Positions 8,420-18,001 are shown, numbered from the stretch's first letter. The stretch is 64,000 nt of DNA from Terriglobales bacterium (GCA_027485675.1 JAIXQP010000019.1:1-64000); one strand, 5' to 3'. Notes: a model not told the origin generated them from the letters alone. Program-made: numbers and translations.

Positions 8420-9969
8420 TACCCTTGAACTCGTTTCGTCTTCCCGGCCCAGAACGCTTCCTTCAGCTCCAGCTTCCGGATCTTGCCCGTACCGGTCTTC
8501 GGCAGCGCCTCCGTGCGGAACTCAATGATGCGCGGATGCTTGAAGCGGCCCAGCCGTTCGCCGAGAAACGCGAGCAACTCCTCGGTGGCCAACTCCGCCC
8601 CCGGCTTGCGCACAATCACCGCCGCCGGCACCTCGCCCCACTTCTCATCCGGAGCCGCCACCACCGCACACTCCAGCACCGCCGGATGCGCCGCAATCGC
8701 CCGTTCCACTTCAATCGACGAAATGTTCTCGCCGCCGCTGATGATGATCTCCTTCTTCCGGTCCACGATCAGCACATAGCCCTCGTCGTCCCACACCGCC
8801 ATATCGCCCGTATGAAACCACGCGCCGTCCATCACGGCCGCCGTCGCCGCCGGCTCATTGAAGTAGCCCGCCATCACATGGTCGCTCCGCGTGATGATCT
8901 CGCCAATCGAAGTCGCATCGCGCGGCACGTCCATCCCCTGCGGATCCACGACGCGAATCTCCACGCCCGGCAACGGCCATCCGGTCATCGCCTGCCGCCG
9001 CTGCCGGTCCGCGTCGTCGGCAAACGTCACGCCCGGCTTCGGACCCGCTTTGCTCAGCACCGGCGCGGTCTCCGTCAAGCCATAGCCCGCCGCCGCCTCG
9101 CAGCCGAAAGCCGCCTCCAGGCGCGCGATCAACTCGGGCGAAGACGCCGCCCCGCCGAGCATGATATGCCGCAGACTCGACATATCGAACTGCCCCAACT
9201 GCGGACAGTTCAGCAGCGCGTTCGCCATCGTCGGCACGAGACACATGTCCGTCGCCTGGTGCTCCTGAATCAGCGCCAGCACCCCCGCCGGGTCAAACCG
9301 CCGCACCATCACCTGCTTGGTCCCCATCATCGCGCACGCCTGCGGCATGCCCCAGCCGTTAGCGTGGAACAGCGGAATCGTATGCAGGTCCACCTTCGTT
9401 TTCGGGTCGTCGAAGGTCGTCGCCAGCGACAGCGCATGCAGATACAGCGTCCGGTGCGTCAGGCTCACCCCCTTCGGCGTCCCCGTGCTGCCGCTCGTAT
9501 AGAACAGTTCCGCAATCTGGTTCTCGTCGATCTTCGTCCAGTCGCACGGCGCCGGCGGCGCGTTCATCTCAAACTTGTCGAGCGCAATCCAGTGCTCCAC
9601 CGCGGGACAGGACAACCCACCCACCAATGCCGCAAAGTCGGGCTCATAGAACACAATCCGCGCGCCCGAGTGGTTCAGAATCCCGGTGATCTCGCCCGGC
9701 GTCAGCCGCACGTTCAACGGCATCACGATCCCGCCCGCCATCACCACGCCGTAGTAGCCTTCGAGCAGCAGATGCGTGTTGAAGCTCAGGTAGGCCACTC
9801 GGTCGCCCGGCTCCAAACCCAGCGCGAGCAATGTCCCCGCCAGCCGTTCGCAGCGCTCGGCGAAGTGCCCATAGGTGAACTGTTTCTCGCCGCAGACGAT
9901 GCCGATCCGGCGGGCAAACAGATCAGCGGCACGGTAAAGAAAGCGGATAGGGGTAAGTGGCAGGTTCAT
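8419..9969 (-). CDS. Fatty-acyl-CoA ligase (AMP-forming)
   Basis: A 516-residue acyl-adenylate-forming enzyme that activates a carboxylic acid with ATP and CoA. Core motifs: the P-loop YTSGSTGTPKG (157-167), YGLTETAP, WFHTGDMAVWDDEGY, the hinge DRKKEIIISGGENIS and the C-terminal catalytic lysine in PKTGTGKIRK. Length and motif spelling match medium/long-chain fatty-acyl-CoA ligases rather than acetyl-CoA synthetase, which is about 650 residues. No signal peptide. It has an ATGA overlap with the upstream M28 gene and a one-base overlap with prmA. Confidence 0.9.
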   Translation of the reverse strand: MNLPLTPIRFLYRAADLFARRIGIVCGEKQFTYGHFAERCERLAGTLLALGLEPGDRVAYLSFNTHLLLEGYYGVVMAGGIVMPLNVRLTPGEITGILNHSGARIVFYEPDFAALVGGLSCPAVEHWIALDKFEMNAPPAPCDWTKIDENQIAELFYTSGSTGTPKGVSLTHRTLYLHALSLATTFDDPKTKVDLHTIPLFHANGWGMPQACAMMGTKQVMVRRFDPAGVLALIQEHQATDMCLVPTMANALLNCPQLGQFDMSSLRHIMLGGAASSPELIARLEAAFGCEAAAGYGLTETAPVLSKAGPKPGVTFADDADRQRRQAMTGWPLPGVEIRVVDPQGMDVPRDATSIGEIITRSDHVMAGYFNEPAATAAVMDGAWFHTGDMAVWDDEGYVLIVDRKKEIIISGGENISSIEVERAIAAHPAVLECAVVAAPDEKWGEVPAAVIVRKPGAELATEELLAFLGERLGRFKHPRIIEFRTEALPKTGTGKIRKLELKEAFWAGKTKRVQG

Positions 9970-11513
9970 TTGGCGAATCGCTTGAAAAAGCTATCAGATT
10001 TCCAAGCGGGCCGCTGCGCCTGGTTCGCCGTGCGGGCCACCAGCGCCGCCAGATACTCCGTAAACCGGCCCGCCGCCGCGATGTCCACCGGCTGCGCGAG
10101 GTCGTCCGAAACCGCGTGGTACCGCGACTTCAACCACTCGGCCTGCAGCGCCTCCTCGGGCGATCCCTTCTCGTAGCCGAACTTGAAGGCGAGCGACGGA
10201 ATGCCCGCGCGAATGAAGCTGTACTGGTCGCTGCGGATGAAGCGCCGCTGCTCCGGAATCGGATCCGGCAGCACCGGCAGGTTGAACTCCTTGGCCACCT
10301 CCCGCGCCGTATCGCCGAGCGTCGATTCGTCAATGCCCAGCATCGTCAGAAACTTCAGCGCGTGCAGCGGCATGAACATATCCATGTTGCAGTTGGCGAT
10401 CAACTGCTTGGCCGGCACGGTGGGGTTCCGCGCGAAGAACCGCGAACCCTGCAAGCCCTTCTCTTCGCCCGTCACTGCCACAAACAGCACGCTGCGTTCA
10501 AGCGGCCGGCCCGCCTTCAACTGCCGGGCCACCTCCAACATCGCCGCTACGCCGGAAGCGTTATCGAGAGCGCCGTTAAAAATCCCATCGCCCGCGAACG
10601 TCGTCATCTTGCCGAGATGATCGAGATGCGCGCTGACGACGATGTACTCGTTCTTCCGCTTCGGATGCGTCCCTTCGAGCTTCGCCGCCACGTTCGGGCT
10701 CTCCACTTCGCCCCGCTTCACCGCAATCGTCGCCGTCAACTTCCCCACCAGTGGAAACTTCGGCAGCGGCTTCTCCGCCGCCGCCAGGTCCAGCAACTCC
10801 TTCACCGTGTGCCCCGACCCGGCAAACAGCACGTCCGCCTGCTCCGGGTTGAACGTGATCGAAACCTGCTGCCCGGCCTCTTCCGAGATCGCAGTCATCG
10901 AAGCCTGCAACCGCGACGCCGAAGCCCGCACCCACGGCACCGTCTGCACCCGCGGAATCGTAATCAGCCCAATCGCGCCCATCTTCCGCAGCGGCTCCCA
11001 GCGCACATCGCCCGACTGCACATGTGCCGACAGCGGCCCCGGCCAACCCTTCGGCGCGCCCGAAAACATCACGGCGATCTTGCCCTTCAGATTCAGGCCC
11101 TTCAAGTCGTCGTGCTGCATCTCCGGCACGCGCAGCCCGTAGCCCACGAAAACCATCGGCGCCTGCACGGCCGGGGCCGGGTCCGTCCGCAGCCCGAAAT
11201 AGGCCTGCTTGCCGAGTTCCACCGGCACTGTCTTCCCTTCGCGCACAATGCCCAGCTTCGAGTTCGGCTCGTCAATCTGCCGGGTCGAAAACTTCACCGG
11301 CTGCATATAGCCCTGCGTCCCGGCCGCGGCCAGCCCGAGGCGCTCGAACTCCGCGGCCACGTACGCCGCTGCCTGCCGATGTCCCTCGCTCCCCGTGTTC
11401 CGGCCCTCCAGCTTATCGTCGGCCAGAAACTGCACGTGTTTCCACCACAGTTGGCCATTGTTTTCAGCGGATAAAGAAGTAACAAGCAGGGCAAAGCAAA
11501 AGACGCGGCGCAT
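9966..11513 (-). CDS. Secreted M28-family zinc aminopeptidase with PA-type insert
   Basis: A 515-residue protein starting at ATG 11513, with AAGGA five bases upstream and a Sec signal peptide (MRRVFCFALLVTSLSA). The middle contains a protease-associated-like domain (around residues 130-270). The C-terminal M28 domain has the paired-zinc ligands: His and Asp in SAHLDHLG, bridging Asp in ALDNASGV, the Glu-Glu of TGEEKG, Asp in CNMDMF and the final His in YHAVSDD. It is expected to remove N-terminal residues from peptides in the periplasm. First gene of the minus-strand operon; the divergent gamma-glutamyltransferase gene begins 62 bases away. Confidence 0.92.
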   Translation of the reverse strand: MRRVFCFALLVTSLSAENNGQLWWKHVQFLADDKLEGRNTGSEGHRQAAAYVAAEFERLGLAAAGTQGYMQPVKFSTRQIDEPNSKLGIVREGKTVPVELGKQAYFGLRTDPAPAVQAPMVFVGYGLRVPEMQHDDLKGLNLKGKIAVMFSGAPKGWPGPLSAHVQSGDVRWEPLRKMGAIGLITIPRVQTVPWVRASASRLQASMTAISEEAGQQVSITFNPEQADVLFAGSGHTVKELLDLAAAEKPLPKFPLVGKLTATIAVKRGEVESPNVAAKLEGTHPKRKNEYIVVSAHLDHLGKMTTFAGDGIFNGALDNASGVAAMLEVARQLKAGRPLERSVLFVAVTGEEKGLQGSRFFARNPTVPAKQLIANCNMDMFMPLHALKFLTMLGIDESTLGDTAREVAKEFNLPVLPDPIPEQRRFIRSDQYSFIRAGIPSLAFKFGYEKGSPEEALQAEWLKSRYHAVSDDLAQPVDIAAAGRFTEYLAALVARTANQAQRPAWKSDSFFKRFAK

Positions 11514-11557
11514 GAGTATCCTTAAGGTTTCGGCCAAGTTGCTGACGGAATCTCCAT

Positions 11558-11563
11558 TATAGT
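11558..11563 (+). promoter_or_regulatory. -10-like TATAGT 12 nt before the gamma-glutamyltransferase start
   Basis: TATAGT matches five of six bases of the sigma-70 -10 element and ends 12 nt before the ATG. A transcript starting seven bases downstream would have a leader of only about six nucleotides. No good -35 element is visible at normal spacing. The same hexamer lies 11 nt before mqnD. Confidence 0.5.
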
Positions 11564-11575
11564 GAGGGCATCCCA

Positions 11576-13408
11576 ATGAAGCGCATCATCCTGGCACTGG
11601 CCGTCGTTGGTCTCCTCGGCGTCGCCGAAGCACAGCGGCGGACCCCCACCGAACGCCCGCAGCGCTTCGCCTCACGCGGTACGAAGATCGCCATCGGCGC
11701 CGGCACGGACGCTTCGGCCGACGCCGGCATGCGCATCGCCCAGAACGGCGGCAACGCCGTCGATGCCGGGGTCGCCGCCATGTTCGCCGCCAGCATCGTC
11801 GAGTACTCCCACTTCGGCTTCGGCGGCGAAGCGCCCATCCTCATCCGCACGAAGGAGGGCAAGGTCGTCTCCATCGCCGGCATCGGCACCATGCCCAAAC
11901 TCGCCAATGCCGACCTGTTCCGCAACCGCCGCATGCTGCCCGGCGAGATTCAGAACCTGGAACCGAACGGCCTCAAAGGCATGGTGCCCGTCGCCGGCCT
12001 CATGCCCGCGCTCGTCCCCGGCATGGTGGAGGCCGGCTTGGTCGCCCTGCGCGAGTACGGCACCAAGTCCTTCGCCGAAGTCATCCAACCGGCCATCGAA
12101 CTCGCCGACGGCGCCCCGCTCGATGAGATGCGCGCCAGCTCCTTGGCCCGCTCTCGCCGCTTCTTTGAACTCTGGCCTACCTCGAAAGCCGCCTATCTCC
12201 CCCCCGGCTTCACGCCCATGCCCAGCGCGGTCTTCCACCAGCCCGACCTCGCCCGCACCCTCCGCGCCATGGCCTCCGCCGAACTCCGCGCCGTCAAGGG
12301 TGGCGCCGCCCGCCAGGGCGGCATCGACGCCGTTCGCGACTACTTCTACCGTGGGGACATCGCCCGCAAGATCGACGCCTTCAGCAAGGCCAACGACGGC
12401 CTGCTCCGTTACGAAGATATGGCCGCCTTCCGCCTGCAGCCCGAAGAGCCGGTCTCCACCACCTACCGCGGCTACACCGTCTACAAGCCCGGCTTCTGGA
12501 GCCAGGGCCCCATCTTCCTCGAAGCCCTCAACATGCTCGAAGGCTTCTCGCTCGGCGAGATGCAGCACAACTCCTCCCGCTACATCCACACCCTCACCGA
12601 AGCCCTGAAGCTTGGCTACGCCGATCGCGACACTTACTACGGCGACCCCCAGTTCACCAAGGTCCCCTCCGCCACGCTGCTCTCGAAGGAGTACGCCACC
12701 GAACGCCGCGCCCTCATCGGCGACCAGGCCTCTCTCGACTTCCGGCCCGGCCTGATCGACGGCAAGAAGGGCCTCCACCCGTCGCAGACCGAGATGGTCC
12801 ACCACAAGATCGACGATGAACTCATGGCGCGCGACACCACCTGCGTCACCGCCGCCGATGCCGACGGCCTCATCTTTGCCGTCACCCCGTCCGGCTCATG
12901 GCTACCCTCGGTCGTGGCCGGCGATACCGGAATCCCGCTCACGCAACGGGCGCAGAGCTTCCTCTTGATCGAAGGCCACCCCAACGAACTCGCCGGCGGC
13001 AAGCGCCCGCGCGTCACCTTGAGCCCCACCATCGTCACGCGCGATGGCAAGCCCTTCCTCGCCCTCTCCACGCCCGGCGGCGACAATCAGGATCAAGCCC
13101 TGTTGCAGATGTTTCTCAACGTCGTCGACTTCGGCATGAACGCGCAGGCCGCCGTCGAAGCGCCCCGGCTACAGACAAGGCACCTGGTTTCGAGCTTCGA
13201 CAATCACGCCATGAGCCCCGGCGACCTGATGCTCGACGAACGCATCTCCCCGAGCGTGGTGCAGCAGTTGGCGCAGCGCGGCCACGAGGTCAGTACCCGT
13301 TCGAAATGGGCCAGCGGCTCGGCGCCCGTCATGATCCGCTACGTTCCGGGCGGCACGATTGAAGCGGGGGCGGACCCCTACGGCTACCGGACGGCACGAG
13401 CCTGGTGA
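11576..13408 (+). CDS. ggt: Gamma-glutamyltransferase/hydrolase family protein
   Basis: A 610-residue Ntn-hydrolase of the gamma-glutamyltranspeptidase family with a signal peptide (1-19). The segment ARDTTCVTAAD places the presumptive nucleophile Thr421 at the autocleavage site that separates the large and small subunits. This corresponds to TTHxSVVD in characterised enzymes, so the histidine is replaced by Cys423. Downstream it has PSGSW and TLSPTIV plus STPGGDNQ. Expected role is periplasmic gamma-glutamyl peptide or glutathione breakdown; a related acylase or hydrolase specificity is possible given the divergent motif. First gene of a three-gene operon, with a GTGA overlap with the DUF72 gene. 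Confidence 0.88.
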   Translation: MKRIILALAVVGLLGVAEAQRRTPTERPQRFASRGTKIAIGAGTDASADAGMRIAQNGGNAVDAGVAAMFAASIVEYSHFGFGGEAPILIRTKEGKVVSIAGIGTMPKLANADLFRNRRMLPGEIQNLEPNGLKGMVPVAGLMPALVPGMVEAGLVALREYGTKSFAEVIQPAIELADGAPLDEMRASSLARSRRFFELWPTSKAAYLPPGFTPMPSAVFHQPDLARTLRAMASAELRAVKGGAARQGGIDAVRDYFYRGDIARKIDAFSKANDGLLRYEDMAAFRLQPEEPVSTTYRGYTVYKPGFWSQGPIFLEALNMLEGFSLGEMQHNSSRYIHTLTEALKLGYADRDTYYGDPQFTKVPSATLLSKEYATERRALIGDQASLDFRPGLIDGKKGLHPSQTEMVHHKIDDELMARDTTCVTAADADGLIFAVTPSGSWLPSVVAGDTGIPLTQRAQSFLLIEGHPNELAGGKRPRVTLSPTIVTRDGKPFLALSTPGGDNQDQALLQMFLNVVDFGMNAQAAVEAPRLQTRHLVSSFDNHAMSPGDLMLDERISPSVVQQLAQRGHEVSTRSKWASGSAPVMIRYVPGGTIEAGADPYGYRTARAW

Positions 13409-14358
13409 GCAATCTCTCCCTCTTCGCCGCCGAACCCACGAAGCTAGCTCAAAAACTGGCCCGGCTCGCCGAACGCGGCATCCTCATCGGCACAAGTTCC
13501 TGGAAGTACGAAGGCTGGCTCGGCCAGATCTACACCCCGGAGCGCTACTTCACCCGCGGCAAATTCTCCGCCAAGAAGTTCGAAGATACCTGCCTCGAAG
13601 AGTACGCCGAAACCTTCCCCATCGTCTGCGGCGACTTCAGCTTCTACCAGTTCCCCTCCGAAGAGTTCTGGCGGAAACTGTTCTCGAGCTCCCCTACTTC
13701 CCTCCGCTTCGCCTTCAAAGTACCGGAGGAGATCACCGTCAAAGTCTTCCCCGCGCATGCCCGCTACGGCCGCCGTGCCGGCCTTGAAAACCCCAACTTC
13801 CTCGATTTCGATCTCTTCCGCCAACTGTTCCTCGAAATGCTCCGCCCCTACGGCAACCGCGCCATCGTGCTGATCTTCGAGTTCGGCCAGATGTCGCGCA
13901 AGACCATGCCGGACGTGGACGCCTTCCTGGAAAAACTCGTGCCCTTTCTCGACAAGCTGCCGGAAGGCCCCCGCTACGCCATCGAACTGCGTAACGCCGA
14001 GTTCCTCACCCGCGACTACTTCGACGCGCTCCACGAACGCGGCGTCTCCCACATCTTCAACGCCTGGACGCGCATGCCGGACCTACCCACGCAGACCGCT
14101 CTGCCCCAGGCCTATACCGCCGACTTCACCGTCGTCCGCGCGCTCCTGCGCCAAGGCCGCGCCTATGAAGACGCCGTCAAAACCTTCTCGCCCTACGACC
14201 GGATTCAGGATCCCAACTTCGAATCGCGCGACGCCTTGCGGGCGCTCATCCAGCGGTCGCTCGGCATGGAGCAGCCGGCGTACATCTTCGTGAATAATCG
14301 TTTCGAGGGCAACGCGCCCTCAACCATCGAAGCCGTAGTGGAGGGGATTGACGTATGA
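13405..14358 (+). CDS. DUF72 domain protein
   Basis: A 317-residue DUF72 (YecE-like) protein with a predicted TIM-barrel fold. Recognisable parts are the N-terminal IGTSSWKYEGW, FKVPEEIT, the central YAIELRNAEFL and the C-terminal YIFVNNRFEGNAPSTIE. No biochemical function is established for the family. It begins at a GTG overlapping the upstream stop (GTGA) and ends in an ATGA overlap with the sulfatase gene, so it is translated as part of the ggt-DUF72-sulfatase unit. Confidence 0.9.
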   Translation: MSNLSLFAAEPTKLAQKLARLAERGILIGTSSWKYEGWLGQIYTPERYFTRGKFSAKKFEDTCLEEYAETFPIVCGDFSFYQFPSEEFWRKLFSSSPTSLRFAFKVPEEITVKVFPAHARYGRRAGLENPNFLDFDLFRQLFLEMLRPYGNRAIVLIFEFGQMSRKTMPDVDAFLEKLVPFLDKLPEGPRYAIELRNAEFLTRDYFDALHERGVSHIFNAWTRMPDLPTQTALPQAYTADFTVVRALLRQGRAYEDAVKTFSPYDRIQDPNFESRDALRALIQRSLGMEQPAYIFVNNRFEGNAPSTIEAVVEGIDV

Positions 14359-15797
14359 TTTCGCGACGGGAACTGTTGGCCGCTCCGGCCCTCTTGCAAC
14401 GAGTGCCCAGCCGGAGAAACATTCTCTTTCTGATGGCGGACCAGCACCGCGCCGACTGCCTCGGCGGCACGGCGCACACCCCGAACCTGGACCGCCTCGC
14501 CCGCGACGGCGCCCGCTTCGTCAACGCCTACTCCTCGACGCCCACCTGCACCCCCGCACGCGCCTGCCTCTTGACGGGCCTCTCGCCCTGGAACCACGGC
14601 ATGTTGGCCTACGGCCGCGTGGCCGCGAAGTACCCCTACGAAATGCCGCGCGCGCTCAACGATCTCGGCTACTTCACCGCCGCCATCGGCAAGCTCCACT
14701 ACGCGCCGCAGCGGAACTCGCATGGCTTTCAGATGGTGCTGCTCGATGAAAGCGGCCGCGTCGAAAGTCCCGACTTCCGCAGCGACTACCGCAGTTGGTT
14801 CGCCTCCCAGGCCCCGCTGTTGAGTCCCGACGCCACCGGCGTCGGCTTCAACGACTACAACGCCAAACCCTACGTCCTCCCCGAACGCCTCCACCCCACC
14901 CGGTGGACCGCCGACTGCGCCGTCAATTTCCTCGAAGGCTACCAACGCCCGGAACCGTTCTTCCTCAAGGTCTCCTTCGCCCGCCCGCACAGCCCCTACG
15001 ATCCGCCCCAGCGCTGGATGGATTTCTACAAGGATCGCCCCCTCCCCGCCGCCGATGTCGCCCCCTGGGCGGACCGCTACCGCCCACGCAACACCGAGAA
15101 GAACGACATCTGGCACGGCGACATGGGTGCGGCCACCGTCCGCGAATCGCGCCAGGGTTATTGGGCCTCGGTCTCCTTCATCGATGAACAGATCGGCCGC
15201 ATTCTCGAAACCCTCGAAAAGCGCGGCCTCGCCGACAGCACGATGGTCGTCTATCTCTCCGACCACGGCGACATGCTCGGCGACCACCACCTGTGGCGGA
15301 AGTCCTACGCCTACGAAGGCTCCGCGCGCATCCCCATGATCGTCCGCCTGCCCGGCGCCCCGAAGGGACAAGTCATCCAGCAGCCCGTCGAACTCCGCGA
15401 TCTCTTCCCCACGGTCCTCGCCGCCGCCGAGGCCACCCCCGCCCGGCCCGTCGACGGCCGTTCCATGCTCGATCTCGTCCGCGGCAAAACCGAAGGCTGG
15501 CGCGAGTGGCTCGACCTTGAACACGGCGTCTGCTACGACAACGCCAACCAATGGACCGCCCTCACCGATGGCCGCTGGAAGTACATCTTCCACGGCTACA
15601 CCGGCGAGGAGCAGCTCTTCGACTTAACCAAGGACCGCGCTGAACTCCACAACCGTACGGACGATGCCGAACGGCTGCGCCTTTGGCGCGGCCGCATGAT
15701 CGCCCATCTCGAAGCCCGCGGCGACGCCTGGGTGAAGGGTGGCAAGCTGGCCACCCGTGAAAAGATGGTGCAGTATTCGCCGCTCTATCCGCGTTAG
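14355..15797 (+). CDS. Type I sulfatase (arylsulfatase A family)
   Basis: A 480-residue sulfatase. The N-terminal MADQHRADCLGG metal-binding stretch and the CTPAR motif with formylglycine-forming Cys65 are clear, as are the C-terminal-half DHGDMLGDH metal-site segment and RKSYAYEGSARIPMI. Cleavage of sulfate esters needs conversion of Cys65 to formylglycine; no maturase gene is in the window. The N-terminus MISRREL resembles a twin-arginine export signal but is short. It has an ATGA overlap with DUF72 and ends four bases inside the convergent SDR gene. The sulfated substrate is unknown. Confidence 0.92.
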   Translation: MISRRELLAAPALLQRVPSRRNILFLMADQHRADCLGGTAHTPNLDRLARDGARFVNAYSSTPTCTPARACLLTGLSPWNHGMLAYGRVAAKYPYEMPRALNDLGYFTAAIGKLHYAPQRNSHGFQMVLLDESGRVESPDFRSDYRSWFASQAPLLSPDATGVGFNDYNAKPYVLPERLHPTRWTADCAVNFLEGYQRPEPFFLKVSFARPHSPYDPPQRWMDFYKDRPLPAADVAPWADRYRPRNTEKNDIWHGDMGAATVRESRQGYWASVSFIDEQIGRILETLEKRGLADSTMVVYLSDHGDMLGDHHLWRKSYAYEGSARIPMIVRLPGAPKGQVIQQPVELRDLFPTVLAAAEATPARPVDGRSMLDLVRGKTEGWREWLDLEHGVCYDNANQWTALTDGRWKYIFHGYTGEEQLFDLTKDRAELHNRTDDAERLRLWRGRMIAHLEARGDAWVKGGKLATREKMVQYSPLYPR

Positions 15798-16546
15798 CGC
15801 CGCTGCCAGCGGCCGTCGCGGAACTCGGCTTCGCTGTCGCGCCACGGCCCGAATTTGCAGGCCATCTGCCCGCCGTCCACCAGCAGCGTCGCCCCGGTAA
15901 TGTAGCTCGCCCAGTCGCTCGCCAGGAAGACGGCGGCCTTGGCCACCTCCTCCGGCTCGCCGCCCCGCCCCATCGGAATGGCGCGGAAATACTCTTTGAT
16001 AATGGGCTCGGTGTTGAAGGAGTCCGCCGTCAGGCGGGTCCGGATCAGCCCGGGGTTCACGGCGTTCACGCGAATCCCGTACGGGCCCAGTTCGTTCGCC
16101 GCGGTATGAACAATGCCGAGCACCCCGGCCTTCGTCGCGTTGTAGGCGATCAGGTTCTCTTCGCCGTCATAGGAGTTGGTCGAAGCCGTCAAGACAATCG
16201 CCCCGGGTTTCCCCGCGGCGCGCATCCGTCCCGCGGCAGCCTGCAACGTTTCAAACGCCGCCGTCAAATTCAACGCGATCGTCTTGTCCCACACTTCGCG
16301 GGTCGTCTCCGGGATCGGCCGGATAAATGCCGTGCCGGCGTTAATCATTACAATGTCGGGCGCGGGGCCCGCGGCGAAGGCGGCCTCCAGACTGGTGCGG
16401 TCCGTAACGTCCACTGAAGGAGTGGACTCTAGGTCGAAGATAGTAACCTGCGCTCCACAAGCCGCGAGCGTTTGTGCCATGGCGCGTCCGATTCCATTGG
16501 CGCCGCCGGTTACGATAGCACTCCGGCCGGAAAAATCGATCTGCAT
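15794..16546 (-). CDS. Short-chain dehydrogenase/reductase
   Basis: A 250-residue classical SDR. It has the cofactor motif TGGANGIG (13-20), INAG (68-71), the catalytic serine region LTASTNS, and the YNATK pair Tyr135/Lys139, followed by NPGLIRT. It should oxidise or reduce a hydroxyl/keto group with NAD(P) in the cytoplasm; the substrate is unknown. It is divergent from the second sulfatase gene with only 24 bases between start codons, and convergent with the first sulfatase gene. Placement between two sulfatases suggests a role in catabolism of a sulfated sugar or similar compound, which is inference. Confidence 0.9.
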   Translation of the reverse strand: MQIDFSGRSAIVTGGANGIGRAMAQTLAACGAQVTIFDLESTPSVDVTDRTSLEAAFAAGPAPDIVMINAGTAFIRPIPETTREVWDKTIALNLTAAFETLQAAAGRMRAAGKPGAIVLTASTNSYDGEENLIAYNATKAGVLGIVHTAANELGPYGIRVNAVNPGLIRTRLTADSFNTEPIIKEYFRAIPMGRGGEPEEVAKAAVFLASDWASYITGATLLVDGGQMACKFGPWRDSEAEFRDGRWQRR

Positions 16547-16570
16547 CTTACTACGCTATCCTGTTCGCTG
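16547..16570. promoter_or_regulatory. Very short divergent promoter region between SDR and sulfatase genes
   Basis: Only 24 bases separate the two start codons. On the plus strand TATCCT (16557-16562) lies 8 nt before the sulfatase ATG. On the minus strand TAGCGT (16553-16558) lies 6 nt before the SDR ATG. The two hexamers overlap, so both genes could use near-leaderless transcripts that exclude each other at the promoter. No Shine-Dalgarno sequence fits either start. Confidence 0.45.
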
Positions 16571-17893
16571 ATGAACGGTCTAACCCGGCGCGGTTTTTTC
16601 AGTATGACAGCGGCGATGGCACAATCGCCGGCCCCACCGCCCAACATCGTTTTCCTCTGCTCGGACGATCACACCGCCGCGGACCTCGGCTGCTACGGCA
16701 ATCCCCACATCCGCACCCCCAACCTGGACCGGCTCGCCGCCCGCAGCGCCCGGTTCACCCACTGTTTCGTCACCTCCCCGCAGTGCAGCCCGAATCGCTC
16801 CGCCCTCTTCACCGGCGCGACCGCCCACACCACGGGCACCTCCCGGCTCCACACCCCCATGCCGCCCTGGGAAAAGACCTTTCTCGAATCCCTCAAGGAA
16901 CGCGGCTACCACACCGGGGGCTACCGCAAGGTGCATCAGGGCGACGCCTTCAACCGGCGCTTCGATTTCTACCGCCCCGCCGCCTCCGCCCCCTTCGCCG
17001 AGTTCTTTGACCAACGGCCGGCCAACCAACCCTTCTTTCTCCACATCGGCTTCACCGACCCGCACCGCCCCTACCGGCCCAACGCCGTCACTCCCCCGCA
17101 CGACCGGACGAAGGTCCGGCTCCCCAACTTCCTCCCCGATACCCCCGAAATCCGCGAAGACCTCGGCATGTACGCCGACTTCATCAGCCGCCTGGACGCC
17201 GAGTGCGGCCAGCTCCTGGACCTCCTCGCCGCCCGCGGACTCGCCGGAAACACCATCGTCTTCTTCACCGGGGACAACGGCATGCCCTTCCCCGGCGCGA
17301 AAGGCACCTGCTACGACCCCGGCCTGAACGTCCCTTTGCTGGTCCATTGGCCGGGCAAAACGAAGGCCGCCGTCCATCCGGAACTCATCTCCCACGTCGA
17401 CCTGCCCGCCACCTGGCTCGACCTCGCCGGAGCGCCGCCCACCCCGAAAATGCAAGGCCGCAGCTTCCGCGGCCTCCTCGACGGCTCCCCGTATCAGAAG
17501 CGCGACGCCGTCTATAGCGAACGCAACTGGCACGACAATTTCGACCCCATCCGCAGCATCCGCACAGAACGCTACAAGCTGATCTTCAACGCCGCGCCCC
17601 ACTTCCCCTACCGCCCGGCCTGGGACCTCGCCGACAGCCTGACCTGGAAAAGCTACCTGGACCTCGCCCGGAAAGGGAAGCTCTCCCCCGCCCATGGCCG
17701 CTTGGTCCAACCAGCCCGGCCAATGGTCGAACTCTACGATCTCGCCACCGATCCGGACGAGTTTCACAACCTGGCCGACAGCCCCGCCCATGCCGCCATC
17801 CGGCTGGATTTACAGAAAAAACTGGACGAATGGATGGAGAAGACTTACGATTTCCTACCCCCAACTGCCCCGGGCTGGCCGGCCAGGCTATAG
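16571..17893 (+). CDS. Type I sulfatase, exported
   Basis: A 440-residue sulfatase; the start at ATG 16571 gives an RRGFF twin-arginine-like signal. The upstream in-frame extension to 16472 would run into the divergent SDR gene and is rejected. Key motifs: CSDDHTAADLG near residue 30, CSPNR with formylglycine Cys72, FTGDNG and a C-terminal ELYDLATDPDEFHNL. It resembles iduronate-2-sulfatase/choline-sulfatase-like members of the S1 family. Substrate unknown. It is divergent from the SDR gene. Confidence 0.9.
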   Translation: MNGLTRRGFFSMTAAMAQSPAPPPNIVFLCSDDHTAADLGCYGNPHIRTPNLDRLAARSARFTHCFVTSPQCSPNRSALFTGATAHTTGTSRLHTPMPPWEKTFLESLKERGYHTGGYRKVHQGDAFNRRFDFYRPAASAPFAEFFDQRPANQPFFLHIGFTDPHRPYRPNAVTPPHDRTKVRLPNFLPDTPEIREDLGMYADFISRLDAECGQLLDLLAARGLAGNTIVFFTGDNGMPFPGAKGTCYDPGLNVPLLVHWPGKTKAAVHPELISHVDLPATWLDLAGAPPTPKMQGRSFRGLLDGSPYQKRDAVYSERNWHDNFDPIRSIRTERYKLIFNAAPHFPYRPAWDLADSLTWKSYLDLARKGKLSPAHGRLVQPARPMVELYDLATDPDEFHNLADSPAHAAIRLDLQKKLDEWMEKTYDFLPPTAPGWPARL

Positions 17894-17901
17894 CTTTTCC
17901 C

Positions 17902-17975
17902 TTGACGGGGGAAGCGAAACGATGATACGGTCGGAAATGCGACACACGTACTGGGTCATCTTTGCCCCAGCGTGT
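17902..17975 (+). promoter_or_regulatory. Candidate sigma-70 promoter and leader hairpin before the M23 peptidase gene
   Basis: TTGACG (17902-17907) fits a -35 element; an 18-nt spacer leads to TACGGT (17926-17931), which keeps the T, A and final T of a -10. Between there and the start at 18002 the arms ACACG-TA-CTGGG (17944-17955) and CCCAG-CGTGT (17966-17975) can form a ten-pair hairpin. It may be a leader structure or attenuator. Weak evidence overall. Confidence 0.35.
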
Positions 17976-18001
17976 CTCATGCGTCCGAAGCCTGATCGAG
18001 C

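Noticed and set aside
16472-16570. 33-codon N-terminal extension of the second sulfatase
   Set aside because: It lies inside the divergent SDR gene; ATG 16571 gives a proper RR export signal.
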